Below, one piece after another: positions 10,556-22,299 of a stretch of 64,000 nt of DNA. The stretch lies in assembly GCF_950295315.1 (NCBI RefSeq), contig NC_080172.1, forward strand, positions 111,142,353 through 111,206,352, in the 5' to 3' direction. Each line of letters starts with the position of its first letter. Position 1 is the first letter of the stretch. Both the position numbers and the translations under genes were made by a program. The stretch comes from Erinaceus europaeus. Lineage: Eukaryota; Chordata; Mammalia; Eulipotyphla; Erinaceidae. The notes below the pieces were generated by a model. The model was not told where the DNA came from. It searched no databases and saw only the letters and a list, made by a program, of their open reading frames with translations.

Positions 10556-10970
10556 GGGTGCTAATGAATTTGGAGTTCAAAGACCCCTTCATCATATCTT
10601 CCTGCTGGGAGTATGGATGAAAGTTGTTTTTGTGGAGCAGAAGGTATACGCTCAGACTTCTGTAATTGCTTCTCTGCTGAACATGGGTGTTGACAGGTCA
10701 ATCCATGCCCCCCAGCTTGTTTCTATCTTTCCCTAGTGGACCAGAGCTCTGGAAATATGAGGGTCTAGGACACAGTGGTGAAGTTGTATTCCAAGAGAAG
10801 TTGAGATGGAGTCATGGTAGCATCTGTAACTTGTATCTGGAAGGTTGCATGACCTAAGTTGAGGCAAAATGGTTAAGGACAAAAATAAAAAAAAAGTAGG
10901 ATTAGAATGGATGGCATTAAGGACTTTAGGGTAGAATAATACTAGAAAATCCATTTTAGGCATGTTCCTT
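10250..10970 (+). repeat. Long interspersed repeat X, with (TC)n at 10507-10556
   Basis: Contains the landmark blocks GAACATGGGTGTTGACAGGTC, CAATCCATGCCCCCAGCTTG and TTTCCCTAGTGGACCAG shared with the other X copies. A TC dinucleotide run interrupts its 5' part. Confidence 0.6.
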
Positions 10971-11049
10971 GGTCACACAACTATGGTAGTTTTACTTGAG
11001 TTTTTTGTAGCTAGCTTGTAATTGCCCATGAAGTGAGCCTCCTTCCTCC

Positions 11050-12420
11050 ACTTAATAAATTGTGCTACTTTATCAAATATTAGCTGTGTGGGAGTTTAGT
11101 TCTGGGCTTTCACTTCTGTTCCACTGGTCTGTGTGCCTAATTTTGTTCCAGTACCAGGCTATTTTGATGACGGTGGCCTTATAATGTACTTTGAGATCTG
11201 GGAGTGTGATGCCTCCATTTCTGTTACTTTTCCTCAAGATGATTTTGGCAATTCTAGGTGTTTTCTTTTTCCAGATAAATGCTTGTAGTTTTAGTTCTAT
11301 TCTCTTATAGAAACTTGGTGGAACTTTGATGGGTATCACATTAAATTTGTAGATGGTTCTGGAGAGAATATTAATTTTGATTATATTAATTCTTCCAATC
11401 CATGAGCATTGGATATCTTTCCATTTCTTGGTATCATTTTCTATTTCTTTGAATAGCAACTCATAGTTTTCAGTATAAAAGTTTTTCACTTCTTTGATCA
11501 GGTTTATTTCTAGATATTTTATTGATATTGCTGCAACATTGAATGGGAGTGGATTCTGGAAATCCTCTGCTTTGGACTTAGTATTTGTATATAGAAATGC
11601 CACTGATTTGTGTACACTGATTTTGTAGCCTGACACCTTGATATATTGCCTAATAACTTCCAATAGCTTTCTGTTGGATTCTTTAGGCTTTTCTATGTAT
11701 ACTATCATATCATCTGCACATAGTGAGAGCTTGACTTCTTCCTTTCCAATCTGTATACTTTAACTTTTTTCTCTTGCCTGATTGCTATGGAGAGAACTGC
11801 CAATACTATGTTGAAGTGTAATAGTGATAATGGACAACCCTGTCTCGTCCCCAACCTGAGGGGGAATGCGTTCAGCTTCTGTCCATTGAGTATTATGTTG
11901 GCTGTAGGTTTGCTGAATATGGGATTCACTATCTGGAGGAATTTCCTATCTATTCCCATTTTTGTAGTGTTTTGAGCATGAATGGGTGTTGGGTTTTGTC
12001 AAAGGCTTTCTCTGCATCTATTGATATTGACATGTGGTTTTGGGTTTTACTTTTGTTGATGTGGTGAATGACACTGATTGACTTACATATATTGAACCAG
12101 CCTTGCATTCCTGGGATAAATCTCACTTGGTTGTGATGAACAATATTTTGGTTATACTGCTGCATCTGGTTGGATAGGATCTTGTTTAACATTTTGTCAT
12201 CTATGTTCATTAGAGATATTGGTCTGTAGTTTCCCTTTTTTGTTGTGTCCCTATCTGCTTTTGATATAAGGGTGATGTTGGCTTCACAGAAGTTAGAAGA
12301 GTGTATTCCCATTTCTTCATCTTTTGGAAGAGCTTTAGAAGTATCAGTATTAACTGTTTAGAAGCATAGGTATTAACTGGGTGGTTGGTGAGAGTAAATA
12401 TTCAGCTTCACACAGTCCTT
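11050..12420 (-). pseudogene. L1 ORF2 fragment (reverse transcriptase to thumb)
   Basis: On the minus strand it encodes an internal part of L1 ORF2p. From the 5' side, it has a palm-domain stretch (NYRPISLMN, then [12 protein letters not shown]), the [10 protein letters not shown] block, then [10 protein letters not shown] and a C-terminal part with [17 protein letters not shown] and GGITLPDLK. It is split over three frames at about 11705 and 11950 by indels. The catalytic YADD-equivalent box is degraded (HYVQMI at the end of one frame). It is a dead copy truncated at both ends. Confidence 0.93.
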
Positions 12421-13439
12421 TGGAGGATGGGGTGGTGTTGATGTGCACTCCTTTTAAACTTTACTCTCATAAATCACTATTTAGTTAATATGAAAGGGGA
12501 AAACCTGATTGAATATCTCAAACTTTTTAATGAACAGACCTTAGGCTGAGTATATGTTCCTTCAGTCTAAGCTATTAAGACTTTAAATGTGTAATAAGAC
12601 TAAATTTTAACAGTGGTCTCAAATTCTTAATACATTTTAGTAATGATTGTTCTTTGAAATGTTGACTCTCACAAAAGCTTAGACCAGGGAAAACAGAAGC
12701 AACTACTGGTGTTACTCTATAAGACATAGCTAAATATAAATAACATCAAAGGACATAAGTATGGTGATGTTGTGTATGATACAGCAAATCCTAACAATGG
12801 GATTTTCAAAGTTAACCAAATTTCCAAATAATTTGATTATAGCAATAACTATCTATCACCTTCTTAAACCCTAAGACAGAAGAAACTTCCCACTTCCTTT
12901 GTAAAGCCCGTAGTTACCCCAGTCCTGGAGAGTGGGGATCACTTCCTGCATGCTTCTCTCAATTCATACTGCATCTGCTGATGCCATCCTCATCACTACA
13001 ATAAGTACCATCGTGCATGCTTCACTTTGGACTGCATCCAGAGATGTCAGGCATGGAATGAATATTAACCCTTCAACCTCATTACTTGGGTGAGACCTTT
13101 CCTTTATCATAGGACACCTTAATTCCATTCAAGGTGGTTGACTTACTAACAAAGCCTCAAAACCTAGCTATAGACCAGGTCCCATGAGATAGGGCATCAT
13201 GCACATGTACTCATAAATTATGGCAAAATGTATACCTGAAAGAAAAAAGTGCACAATAGTCTTCAGTGAGTCAACAAATGAAGTAAGTAGGTAAAAGGCC
13301 TAAAATGACACCTTAAAGTACCTAATGAAATACTTTCTACTTAGATCTAGATACGCTACTCACCTCCTTCCCTTGTACTTCCCTCAGTCACTCCAAAACA
13401 AACCTTATCAAATTAAGGACTACAAAAGCCAAGTAAGGG
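12421..13439. other. Intergenic, no gene recognised
   Basis: About 1 kb of AT-rich, apparently single-copy sequence without a recognisable gene or repeat on either strand. Confidence 0.5.
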
Positions 13440-13830
13440 AAAGAGACTAGCATACTTTAATGATGACTCTTTAGTCACTAACAGGCCACCCCTCATCTGG
13501 GGCCCTAGTTGGGGATTCCCGGGATTATCATACAGATATGATGAGACTAGACCTCAAATAGATCCTCCCTCCATTATCACTGGTCATGTTCATCAGGAAC
13601 AACACAATGAGCCCCTCTATAGGACCCCATAGGAAATTGTCCTCAATGTGGATCAACAATGGTAGAAAATATTCCATCTTCCAAACAGAGGCTGGATAAC
13701 ATACTCTATCTACCACCTGAGGAAGATGGGTCCTGAAATTGGTGCAACCTGGAACGTCCCTACTCATGACCACAGAATGAGAGCTTTGACCTACAGGGAT
13801 GCAGAGGTTACAAAGGCTCCTAAGCTGAAT
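13440..13830 (-). repeat. Long interspersed repeat X, minus-strand piece
   Basis: Reverse-complement match to the region present at 14470-14720, 38740-39030 and 54480-54740. It abuts a plus-strand piece of the same family, giving an inverted pair. Confidence 0.6.
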
Positions 13831-14800
13831 ATGGACTCCCTCTTTGGGAGTATGGACCAAAATTATCTATGGGGTATAGAAAAACAAAGTTTTGGTTCTG
13901 TATTAGTCTCTGCTGCACATGAGTATTGACAGGCTTGTCCATACCCCCAGCCTTTTTCTGTCTTTCTCTAGTGGGGAGTCTAGGGAGAAGTAAAGTTCTG
14001 GGATACACTGGTGAGATCATCTGCCCAGGGAGTTCAGGATGGAGTCATACTAGCATCTGCAACTTGGTGGTGAAAAGGTACTAAAGCAAAAAAAAAAAAA
14101 AAAAAAAAAAAAGTGTTTAATCAATAGTAAGAATAGATAATATCAGAATAGGGATTTTAGGGTAAAAATAATCTGTGACATCTGCTTTATATCTGATCCT
14201 GGGGCACATGACTTTGTCATTTTTTGCTTGAGCCTGATGGCTAACATGGAGGCAGAATAAAAAATATTGTCTGGGAAGATGGTGTCACACCTGAGAATAG
14301 TACTAAGGAGCTGGACCAGGGCAGAGAGTAGCTCCCAAATGTAAAGAAAATATATAAATACAATGAACTATCTATCATGTCCATCTGACCATGGCCTGTA
14401 TATATTCACATTTATAGCACAGGAACCTGTATAACCTCTGAGTCCTGGTTAGACTGAGCTCACAATCCAAGGTCATGACATTCTAGGCTGCTCTCATTTC
14501 AGGGCCAGTTTTCCTTGAATGGAAGATAGGCTGACCTAACCTACCTTCAGAGAGTGTGGCAGTCCCTAACATGCTAGTTCATAGTGAGGCCAAGGTCCTG
14601 AAGAAACCCACAGAAGACTTACGATTCTTTCCTGATGAAAATCACCACTGATGGTGGACCAAAGTGTGTCTTATATGTCTAGGTCCATTGTATCTATGGG
14701 GGAATCCAAGGATCCCCAGATTAGGATCCCAGGGGATGGGATGGCCTAAATTGACAAAGGTCATCATGCTTGCTCTTACCCAGCTTTGTAGTCCCTTCTA
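13831..14800 (+). repeat. Long interspersed repeat X, plus-strand piece with poly(A) run
   Basis: Contains CTCCCTCTTTGGGAGTATGG, CATGAGTATTGACAGGC and TTTCTCTAGTGGGGAG. An A run at 14089-14112 is followed by the distal part (GACCAGGGCAGAGAGTAGCT, GAACCTGTATAACCTCTG). It is the longest continuous copy in the window. Confidence 0.65.
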
Positions 14801-14979
14801 CACCTGACAAGGTCAGGCTTTCTTCCAGCAGTTAAAGCCATGAGTGCCATTTGTTGTATCCAAACCTTTATTAAGTTTATGGAGCCTGGCTTCACGTTAG
14901 GGAGGAAATAGACCTAGGATTTCAATGAGGCCTATCTAACCTTGAGTTTTACTGCATTTACTTCTGTGATGATTCTAAT

Positions 14980-15288
14980 TCTTCTTCTTCTAGTGTTTGC
15001 TCTTCTTCCCTAGCCAGTCAACAGCGTCAGGTTGAGCCTGATGTAAAGATTCGAGACCTCCTTTTAATCTGGAGAGGTGGCATTCGTTGACTAATCACCA
15101 ATTGACCAATAAGAACGCGTTTGGCAAAGGACAGCCCCTCAGAATTAAGTTGGAGGACTCGAAGAGCAGGACCAATAACTTGAAAGCTGTCAGGAGCTGC
15201 TTGTTGCTGGCTTTGAAAGTGACTGGGATCCATGTGGATTCAGTCGGCTAGGGAGGATCTTCAGTTTCCCCAATGAATGGGTACTCAC
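14980..15288 (-). mobile_element. Internally deleted jockey/I-like unit with target duplication
   Basis: Read on the minus strand, the 5' part encodes the start of an apurinic-like endonuclease domain (PALRVLQLNSEGLSFAKRVL). It then jumps directly to the last ~100 bp of the element, in another frame (CHLSRLKGGLESLHQAQPDA), ending in TAG plus an AGAAGAAGAAG tail. The unit is bounded by a 9-bp target duplication GATTCTAAT at 14971-14979 and 15289-15297. The whole RT domain is missing. It shows where the element's 5' coding region begins, which no other copy here preserves. Confidence 0.85.
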
Positions 15289-15299
15289 GATTCTAATAA

Positions 15300-15770
15300 A
15301 GGCTGACATACAGACAACAATTATCCTTTATTTGATATATAGTTTTTTGATAGTATATCTCTTGGTTTATCGTAGACATTTTTTTAATATTAGGGGTGAC
15401 AATAATGTTGATGCTGTCAAAGATAGTAAGACATATATATTACTTTCTTTTGTGTAGTGAGTTGAGTAGATAGAGTGATTGAGGGGAGTGAAATAGAGTG
15501 TATGAATGTGCCTAGGCCTAAGCAGTGAATCCTTGAGTAGACAATCTATGGATCCTTCTTAGGCCTTTCTGTTACAATGCCAACCTTATTAGGTCTAAAT
15601 CTAATCACAGAGGTCTACTAAGCACTTTTCCTCAGAGGTATATATGTTTCCCTACCTTAAGGACACATGTATACATGCACCCAGTCCTCTAAATGCTAGC
15701 CTACATCTGGGGTCTGCAGTGTCCTCCTGGACCACGTAGATCACTATTAAATCACTAATAAAATAAAATT
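15300..15770. other. Intergenic, no gene recognised
   Basis: AT-rich sequence. No gene or repeat recognised. Confidence 0.45.
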
Positions 15771-15774
15771 CAGG

Positions 15775-16240
15775 GTTGGTATGGGATGACTCACTCATAA
15801 ATTTAAGAAAATAGGACACAAAGAAGAGGACCCAATAAGGCTAACACCTTATTGTTCCCTAAGGCCAGGGTTCAAGACCCAAGTACCCTCCTGCATATGG
15901 GAAGCTTCATGAGAGTGTCACTTTCTCTGTCTCTGTTCCCGCACCCCCTCTAGTTTGTGAACTATGAGACAATAAACAAAGAAACAAATGAATAAGTAGA
16001 GAAATAACACCCTAGAGCAGTGGATTCCTGTGCAGGTACTGAGGCACAGCAAGAGCGCTGATGATAAAACACACAAATTAACTAACAATAACCAAAGAAA
16101 CAAAAAGATGGAATTGGGAAACATGAAGTAAAACCAGGACCAGTTTTGTGTATTGCACCCAAGAAGGGGCTCAGGGGCAGGAAGACTGGGAGAGGCATGA
16201 GCTGACTCCTGGGTTCTCATTCCTGGACCTTGATGATAGG
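15775..16240 (+). repeat. Compound repeat (SINE in L1-type 3' sequence), pair of 25615
   Basis: Collinear for about 450 bp with 25615-26070. Matching blocks are GGATGACTCACTCA, GAAGCTTCAT(G/C)AGAGTGT, TGCAGGTACTGAG and GTGTATTG(C/T)ACCCAAG. The last block resembles L1 3' sequence seen near 49000. The shared composite structure suggests duplication after the SINE had inserted, or a chimeric repeat family. Confidence 0.6.
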
Positions 16241-16280
16241 CCTGTTAGTGGGAGTGAGAGTGCTTTACACACATCTCTCC

Positions 16281-16412
16281 TTTTTTTTTTTTTTTAAACC
16301 AAAGAACTGCTAAACTCCGGTCTATGGTGGTACAAGGGATTGAACCTAGACTTTTGGAGCCTCAGATAGGGTCCCTTTGCATAACCATTATGCTATCTAC
16401 CCACCCACCCCA
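16281..16412 (-). mobile_element. SINE family C, minus orientation
   Basis: Reversed landmarks: T run, GGGATTGAACCTAGA, GGAGCCTCAGA, TTTGCATAACCATTATGC and CTATCTACCC. Confidence 0.85.
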
Positions 16413-16890
16413 AATATCTCTCTTATGAAATGAGAAGTTGTGTTCCTATATTCAAAAAATATACTGTAAATCATTTACTTTTAAAAAATCAATAAATACA
16501 CAATTTAAATGTCAAAGAATCACATTCCAAGAAGTCATTGTCATTTAAAGATGTGCTTTTAAAAATGTTGAAAAACGAATAAACAAGTACATAAAATATC
16601 ACATTTTGGATGAAGACACAATTCATGGAGACACAATGACCAAGTCTGAAATTTGTTCTATTGAAAATAAAGAAATAAGAACACTTTGATCCAGGGAGCA
16701 TCTCATGGTAGGTTGGCAGTTCTCTGGTCTCTGTTATAATGATAATGAGAAACTTCTTTTATAAAACAAAAAAAGAAAGAGAGCCTGAAAAGGTCAAAGT
16801 AAAACTTCCCTCCTCATCCTTAGTGAATTTTACCATAGTTGAATAACCACAGGTAACATGATGAGTCCTTAGCAGAGAAGGGTAACTTAC

Positions 16891-17001
16891 CAGCTGTGAT
16901 AAAGTTGCCCTGTGCTCAGAACTCAGGTCTCTGGAGAGCCCACAGACAGACTGAGGAGCTAGAACATTCTCTTTCCTTGTTCAGGGACCTACAATTTTAT
17001 A
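16891..17001 (-). promoter_or_regulatory. TATA box and first-exon relic of a PRAME-like paralogue
   Basis: On the minus strand, TATAAAA (plus positions 16995-17001) is followed by a non-coding first-exon-like stretch. It ends at CAGCTG|GTAAGTTACC (donor at 16885-16890). This is the same layout as 28983-29088. The box and the donor are intact, so this promoter could still be active. Confidence 0.65.
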
Positions 17002-17146
17002 TCCTTTGTAGGCTATGCCCTAAACTTCCTAATCCTTGCAGGAAACAGTTCACTTGAGCAAACAAGATATTTCCTCAGATCCCAAAATGCTCTCAGGTTA
17101 ATACTGATTAAGACCCTCCCCAGCTGAAATGGTTAGCTATCACACC

Positions 17147-17231
17147 TCCTTCTCCTTCTCCTTCTCCTTCTCCTTCTCCTTCTCCTTCTCCTTCTCCTTC
17201 TCCTTCTCCTTCTTCTTCTTCTTCTTCTTCT
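17147..17231. repeat. (TTCTCC)n then (TTC)n microsatellite
   Basis: About eleven TTCTCC hexamers followed by TTC trinucleotides, directly next to the target duplication at 17141-17150. Confidence 0.95.
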
Positions 17232-17264
17232 AATGTCTGCCAGGGGCAGCAGGTTGTATTTTTT

Positions 17265-17542
17265 TAGTATTTAGTTATTTATTTATTATCTTGATGCCCT
17301 TGTTTTTATTCTTATAGTTATTATTATTGTTAAATTGTCATTGCTAGATAGAACAGAGAGAAATGGATAGAGGAGGAGAGGACAGAGGGGGGAGAGAAAG
17401 ATAGACATCTGCAGACCTGTTTCACAACAGGTGAAGCAACTCCACTAAAGGTGGGGAGCCAGGAACTGTAACCTGGATCCTTAAGCCAGTCCTTGAGCTT
17501 TGTGCCACCTGCACTTAACCCACTGCTCTACCTCCTGGATCC
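17265..17542 (-). mobile_element. SINE family A, minus orientation
   Basis: Tail side TTATTTATTTATTATCTTGATGCCC, head side GCACTTAACCCACTGCTCTACC. Part of the insertion bounded by CACACCTCCT at 17141 and 17551. Confidence 0.85.
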
Positions 17543-17810
17543 CCAGTTAACACACCTCCTATAGGCTAGAGACAAATTGTGATTGACTCCAGAGGTGATT
17601 CATATTAAGAGATTGATAGAGTTGAAGCCATACAAGCATTCAGTGCTGGGTGTGACATCGGGGAGAGTTCAATATGCTCCCACGGAACCCCAAGGACACA
17701 GAACCTGAAGTATTAATGTTGGACTCTAGGTTCAAAATATATGATTACTGGTACTGCAGAATGTTGTTGGGAGTACTTGCAATAATAATGATCTTATTAG
17801 TATTATTTTA

Positions 17811-18674
17811 ATACCCCAATCTCTTGCTTCTCAAAGCAATAGTGTTATCACTAAAGATACACAAATTAGATGTCTTTCCATGTCTAACTGTCATTAACTT
17901 TTATATAAATCATACCTGGTCATATGTGCTTTCACACAGCAAGGTCACTGACAGAGACGTGTGGACTGAGAAAGAGACAGACTGGAGCTATGTAGCGATC
18001 TTCTAAAGTCTATGGCCAGCAGAGAAGCAATGATAGAATCCAGAACTCCTTCATTCTACACTCCAGAAAGAATTTTCTCCACTGCTGCCAGAGAGGGGCT
18101 CTGAACCTCAACTCCACTGTGCCTGGAAACAATCATCATCAGGACTCTGAATTTATACCATCCCTAAAATGGAAGAGAATAAGGAAAACACCTGAGGAAA
18201 AAGACAGGTGAGGAAGACTGCTTCACTAATCTGAGAGGAAAGAAGGAAAGAGAAGGACACTCCGAACCAGTAAAAGGCATAAGTGTGACTTGGAAGGGAA
18301 GTGTAAAAAGGGCATTACAAGTGAGTAAGAGTAGGTAAATAAATGATGAGAGATAGATAGATAAATATATGATGGTACCTAGATAGATACACAGATACAT
18401 AGAAGATTGTTAAATCTAGATATATAGTCAAAGCATGCCTGTGACCTTGGCAGATTTATTGCATTTTCTGTTACTAGATATGAGGGCAACAGAAATCTTA
18501 TAGTGAGACTGGTATGGAATGATATCTCTGTTATTTTGTAATTTTATATATCACTAATAAATAATTTTTAAAAGAATTAAATAATTTATTATGGTATAAT
18601 GTGAGGTCAATAGCCTGAGGAGCTGCGGGTTTGGAGGTTAGTAAGTCAGGAATTCCTTTCTTTTATAGTTTTCT
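17811..18674. other. Intergenic, no gene recognised
   Basis: AT-rich, with a degenerate GATA-type tetranucleotide stretch near 18350-18400. No gene seen. Confidence 0.45.
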
Positions 18675-18796
18675 TATCAGATACTGATAAACTCCTGTTT
18701 ATGGTGGTGCAAGGGCAGTGGGGATTGAACCTGGGATTTTGAAGCCTGAGGTTATGTAGTCTCTTTGCATAGCCATTATGCTATCTACCCCCACCC
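18675..18796 (-). mobile_element. SINE family C, minus orientation
   Basis: Landmarks TTTATGGTGGTGCAAGGG, GGGATTGAACCTGGGA and TTTGCATAGCCATTATGC. Confidence 0.85.
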
Positions 18797-19069
18797 TTTT
18801 TCTTTGTTTCAATTGTACATAGTAACAAAATAAAATAGAAGAGTGGTGCATGCTCTTGAATCTATATTAGCTTTGGGGGGAATGTTGTTTCTTCAGAGAG
18901 AATATTTTGTTGATAGAAGCTGCTCAGGTTCATTAGCATTGCAGTAGACAGTGATACCCTGTAGTACCCTCATACTCCCTTTTTCTCTATAACTCTCACT
19001 TGTGAAGGTTTTACAGGGTCTATTCTACAGCTGCAAGTGCTAGCTAGACCATTCTACATAGAAATCTCT

Positions 19070-20145
19070 CTCTCTCTTTTTATTGAGGGGTTAGTTCCTT
19101 ACAGTGCAGTCACTGGTCCATGAGTATCATTTAATTATGCACCAGGACCCCACAGTATTCTTCCATCTCTCTGTCCCCTTCCTTACCTGAGTCCACTGCT
19201 CTGAAAGAATACACCATGCCCAGTCCATGTTTCATTTTGTGTTTTCCCTCCCTGTCCCTACTATTTTGTCCCATTTATAATTCAGATCACCTATTATTTA
19301 TTTGTTCTTCTCTTTTTGGCTTATCTCACTTAACATGTTGTTTTCTAATTACACCCAAGATGACACAAATGGTACTACTTCACTTTAAAGACCTGAGTAA
19401 TACTACACCACAGTCTTTTTAGCCACTCAAGTGTCACTGGGTTTCTGAGTTCCTTCCAGGTGTTGGCTATTACCAATGCCGCTGCTATGAACATAGGGAG
19501 GCATAGATATATATATTTTTAAATTTTTTCCTGATATTTATTTATTCTCTTTTTGTTACCCTTGTTGTTTTTATTGTTGTAGTTATTATTGTTGTTGTTA
19601 TCGATGACATCATTGTTGAATAGGACAGAGAGAAATGGAAAGAGAAGGGGAAGACAGAGAGAGAGAGAAAGATATAGACACCTACAGATCTGCTTCACTG
19701 CTTGTGAAGCAACTCCCCTGCAGGTGGGGAGCTGGGTTGTCGAACCAGGATCCATACACTGGTCCTTGAGCTTTGTGTCATTTAACCTGCATTTAACACA
19801 CTGCACTACCACCCCTTCCAATAGGTATCTTCTGAAAGGTGCTTTTATTGGGGAAATCCTCAGAAGAGAAGTTACTGAGTCATAGGAGAGGCCTATTTTC
19901 TGTGTTCTGAGAAGTCTCCAGACTTTGTTTCCCACAAAGTTTGCACCACTGTACACTCCCGCCAGAAGTGTAAAAGTGTCCCCTTTCCCCATGCCCCCTT
20001 CAACTTTTGTAGTCACTGTTCTCACACGTGTAAAATTGGTTTTCACTGCTGTCTTTATTGGCATTATTCTGATGACCTGTGTGAGTCAGACATTTCTAAG
20101 AATCCATAAGGATTGCCCAAGATATTGTGCCATGTGGGTTTGAAG
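19070..20145 (-). mobile_element. Old L1 3' region, interrupted by a SINE
   Basis: On the minus strand this is the end of L1 ORF2 and 3' UTR-like sequence: a T-rich start with TTTATTGAGGGGTTAG, then TTGGCTTATCTCACTTAACATG. It resumes after the SINE at 19818 (ACTCCCGCCAGAAGTGT). It is more diverged than the other L1 pieces, so probably older. Confidence 0.65.
19520..19817 (-). mobile_element. SINE family A, minus orientation
   Basis: Tail side ATATTTATTTATTCTCTTTTTG, head side CACACTGCACTACCACCCC. Inserted within the L1 3' region. Confidence 0.88.
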
Positions 20146-20149
20146 CATA

Positions 20150-21750
20150 AGGGAAGGGAAGACTGAAAAAAAAAAAAGAACGAAAGGAAGGAAGGTAGTT
20201 AGAACTTGATGCTTGAGGGTTGAGCGGTTGGTCAGAATGGAGATCAATTCACTCTACAAGGCAGAGGGGAACTGGGTGGGGCTCTGTTCTGATCCTTTCC
20301 AGGAGGTACAGAGTGGTTCTTCACAGGATGGTGAGATCAGCTCAGAAAATGATGGCCTCAGGCAAGAGACTCTTTTGCATAATCACTCTACCCTCCCTGC
20401 CTAAAACTTTCATATGAAGACTGATCTGCATCTGCTTAATTCTGGAGCAAGGTAGATTGGAATCCAGTTGAGTTAGTGTGTTTCTGATCAGGAAGACTCT
20501 GTCCCAGGACACAGGAGTCATCATCCAGGACAGCTCCAGTCTGGGAGAAAGAGCCTCAGAGTGAGAGGAACAGCCAGCTCCCCTTGCACACACCACTCTC
20601 TATCTGTGTCTCTGGGGCCAAGGGTTTGTTCTTTGTAGCCTGGGAGTCTGATCATCTCAGGACAGCACTGAAGTTCACTCTTATCTCCTGGATCTGCCCA
20701 GAAAACCTGTGTAAGGAAAAGCAACATTTAGGTATTATAAGCCTTGACCCCATGACTAAGTCTGAGGATAAAGTTTGATTCAATTAGGTTGCAAAGCCTT
20801 TTCTTGTGTTAGTTCTCTCCTAGGTGATCCACAGACCACATACACCTGATGTCCTGATCCCTGAGCTTTATAGAACACATTTGTTCCCAATATCAGTATC
20901 CAATTATCTTCCAACATTAAGGCAAATTGATAGCTCCCCCCCCCCTTTTTTCAGACTATAGAGTGACACAGAGAAAGGTGAAGGAGGGAGAGAGAGACAT
21001 GTATCAAAATTGCTTGAGTGATTTAGGGACCAGATTTGAACATGGGAAAGCAGAGTCCTATACAATAGCATTACTCTGTTGCCCCTCTTCTATCTTTTAA
21101 GATTGTGTGTTGTGTCTGAGAGAGAAATATATAAACAATGCTCATTCACACTAAACAAGAATTCTGCCCCATGTCCTTGTAATGAATGTGCTTTACACAC
21201 TGTGCCACCTCCCCAGTTGAGAATTGCCTGCGGAAAACTCCCTGCAGTTCACTGAAGGGCTGCACATTCTTTCCTAAAACAATAGACGTCTGCATACACT
21301 TCACTGGAAAAGAAGACAAAATTCACAAAGAACATGCTTGTTAGTGCCCAAAGGTTTGCTGGATGCACACCCAACTCATCTACTATGCTGGTCAGCCTTT
21401 TCATTAAATGCTCCTTGCTGGGTTCTCCCAGAACCCATCTTTAGTTTTCAGTGAAGAATTAGATGGAACACACACATCTGGTAACTCCTTAAAAGTCTGT
21501 GAATATTCTTTCGAACTAAGACACAGGAAGCTAGATGTGAGTTTGGCTCTTACATCCCCAGGGCATAGAAAATGGCAAATGAAGAGTGGTAAGGGATGTA
21601 TTAATAGACGTGTTTCCAATACACATGGGGGACTCTCCAAATCTGGACATCGACTCATGGAAGCCCTAAAGTTTCTCTTTAAATGGCTAAATTAACAGAG
21701 GAGACATTGAGAAGAATAAATTCGGGTTTTGTTTGTTTGCTTTAAGATAC
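20150..21750. other. Intergenic, no gene recognised
   Basis: About 1.6 kb without a recognisable gene. Degenerate SINE-like stretches may lie near 20945-21085 and 21110-21215 (GGGACCAGATTTGAAC, CACTGTGCCACCTCCCC). The open frames here show no known domain. Confidence 0.45.
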
Positions 21751-21756
21751 ATTATT

Positions 21757-21910
21757 GGTGGGGGGAAGATAGCATAGTGGTTATGCAAAGAGATTCTCAT
21801 GCTTGAGCCTTCAAATTCCCAGATTCAATCCCTACACCACTACCTACCAAAGCTGAGCAGTGGTCTGATAAATTAATTAACTAACTAACTAATTAATTAA
21901 TTAAGTTAAA
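21757..21910 (+). mobile_element. SINE family C
   Basis: GATAGCATAGTGGTTATGCAAAG, CCCAGATTCAATCCC and GAGCAGTGGTCTGATAAATT, with a TTAATTAACTAAC-type tail. Confidence 0.85.
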
Positions 21911-22029
21911 AGTTTAATACAATATGTTGTAGAGAATGTCTCTACTCTCCATTCAAGCAATACCTTCGAATGGACAATAATCAAAGCTCTATGCAATAAA
22001 CAGGAAAAATGCAATTTTTTTTCATTTAG

Positions 22030-22163
22030 CTGCCTGATTGTGGTAAAAATGTTTGAACACATATGTTACAATGTGCAAGGTCCAAGTTTCAAGTACTCTG
22101 GTCCCCACCTGTAGGGGGAAAGCCTTGCCAGTGTTTTTTTGTTTGTTTGTTTTCTTTCTTTCT
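22030..22163 (+). mobile_element. SINE family B head, joined to a microsatellite
   Basis: Plus-strand family B features (ATATGTTACAATGTGCAAGG, CAAGTTTCAAGTACTCTGGT, CCCCACCTGTAGGGGGAAAG). The microsatellite at 22164 appears to have expanded inside the TC-rich body, because a GGGAGAGAGAGAGACACCTG stretch follows it. Confidence 0.6.

Positions 22164-22299
<136 letters not shown>

Larger units (their letters stand above)
16495..17810 (-). repeat. Inverted duplicate of the PRAME promoter/first-exon block
   Basis: The minus strand matches the promoter region and intron start of the PRAME-family gene (28600-29700) and the copy at 41950-43000. Shared blocks include GCTTGTATGGCTTCAACTCT, GTCACACCCAGCACTGAA, GGGATCTGAGGA, GGATATAAA and CTCCAGAGACCTGAGTTCTG. 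An insertion of about 400 bp (17151-17550, a microsatellite plus SINE A), bounded by CACACCTCCT on both sides, interrupts it. No PRAME coding exon was found downstream of it on the minus strand in this window. Confidence 0.8.

Noticed and set aside
20213..20778. Cluster of short frames on both strands
   Set aside because: No recognisable domain, splice structure or repeat match. Overlapping frames on both strands in a G+C-richer patch are expected by chance.
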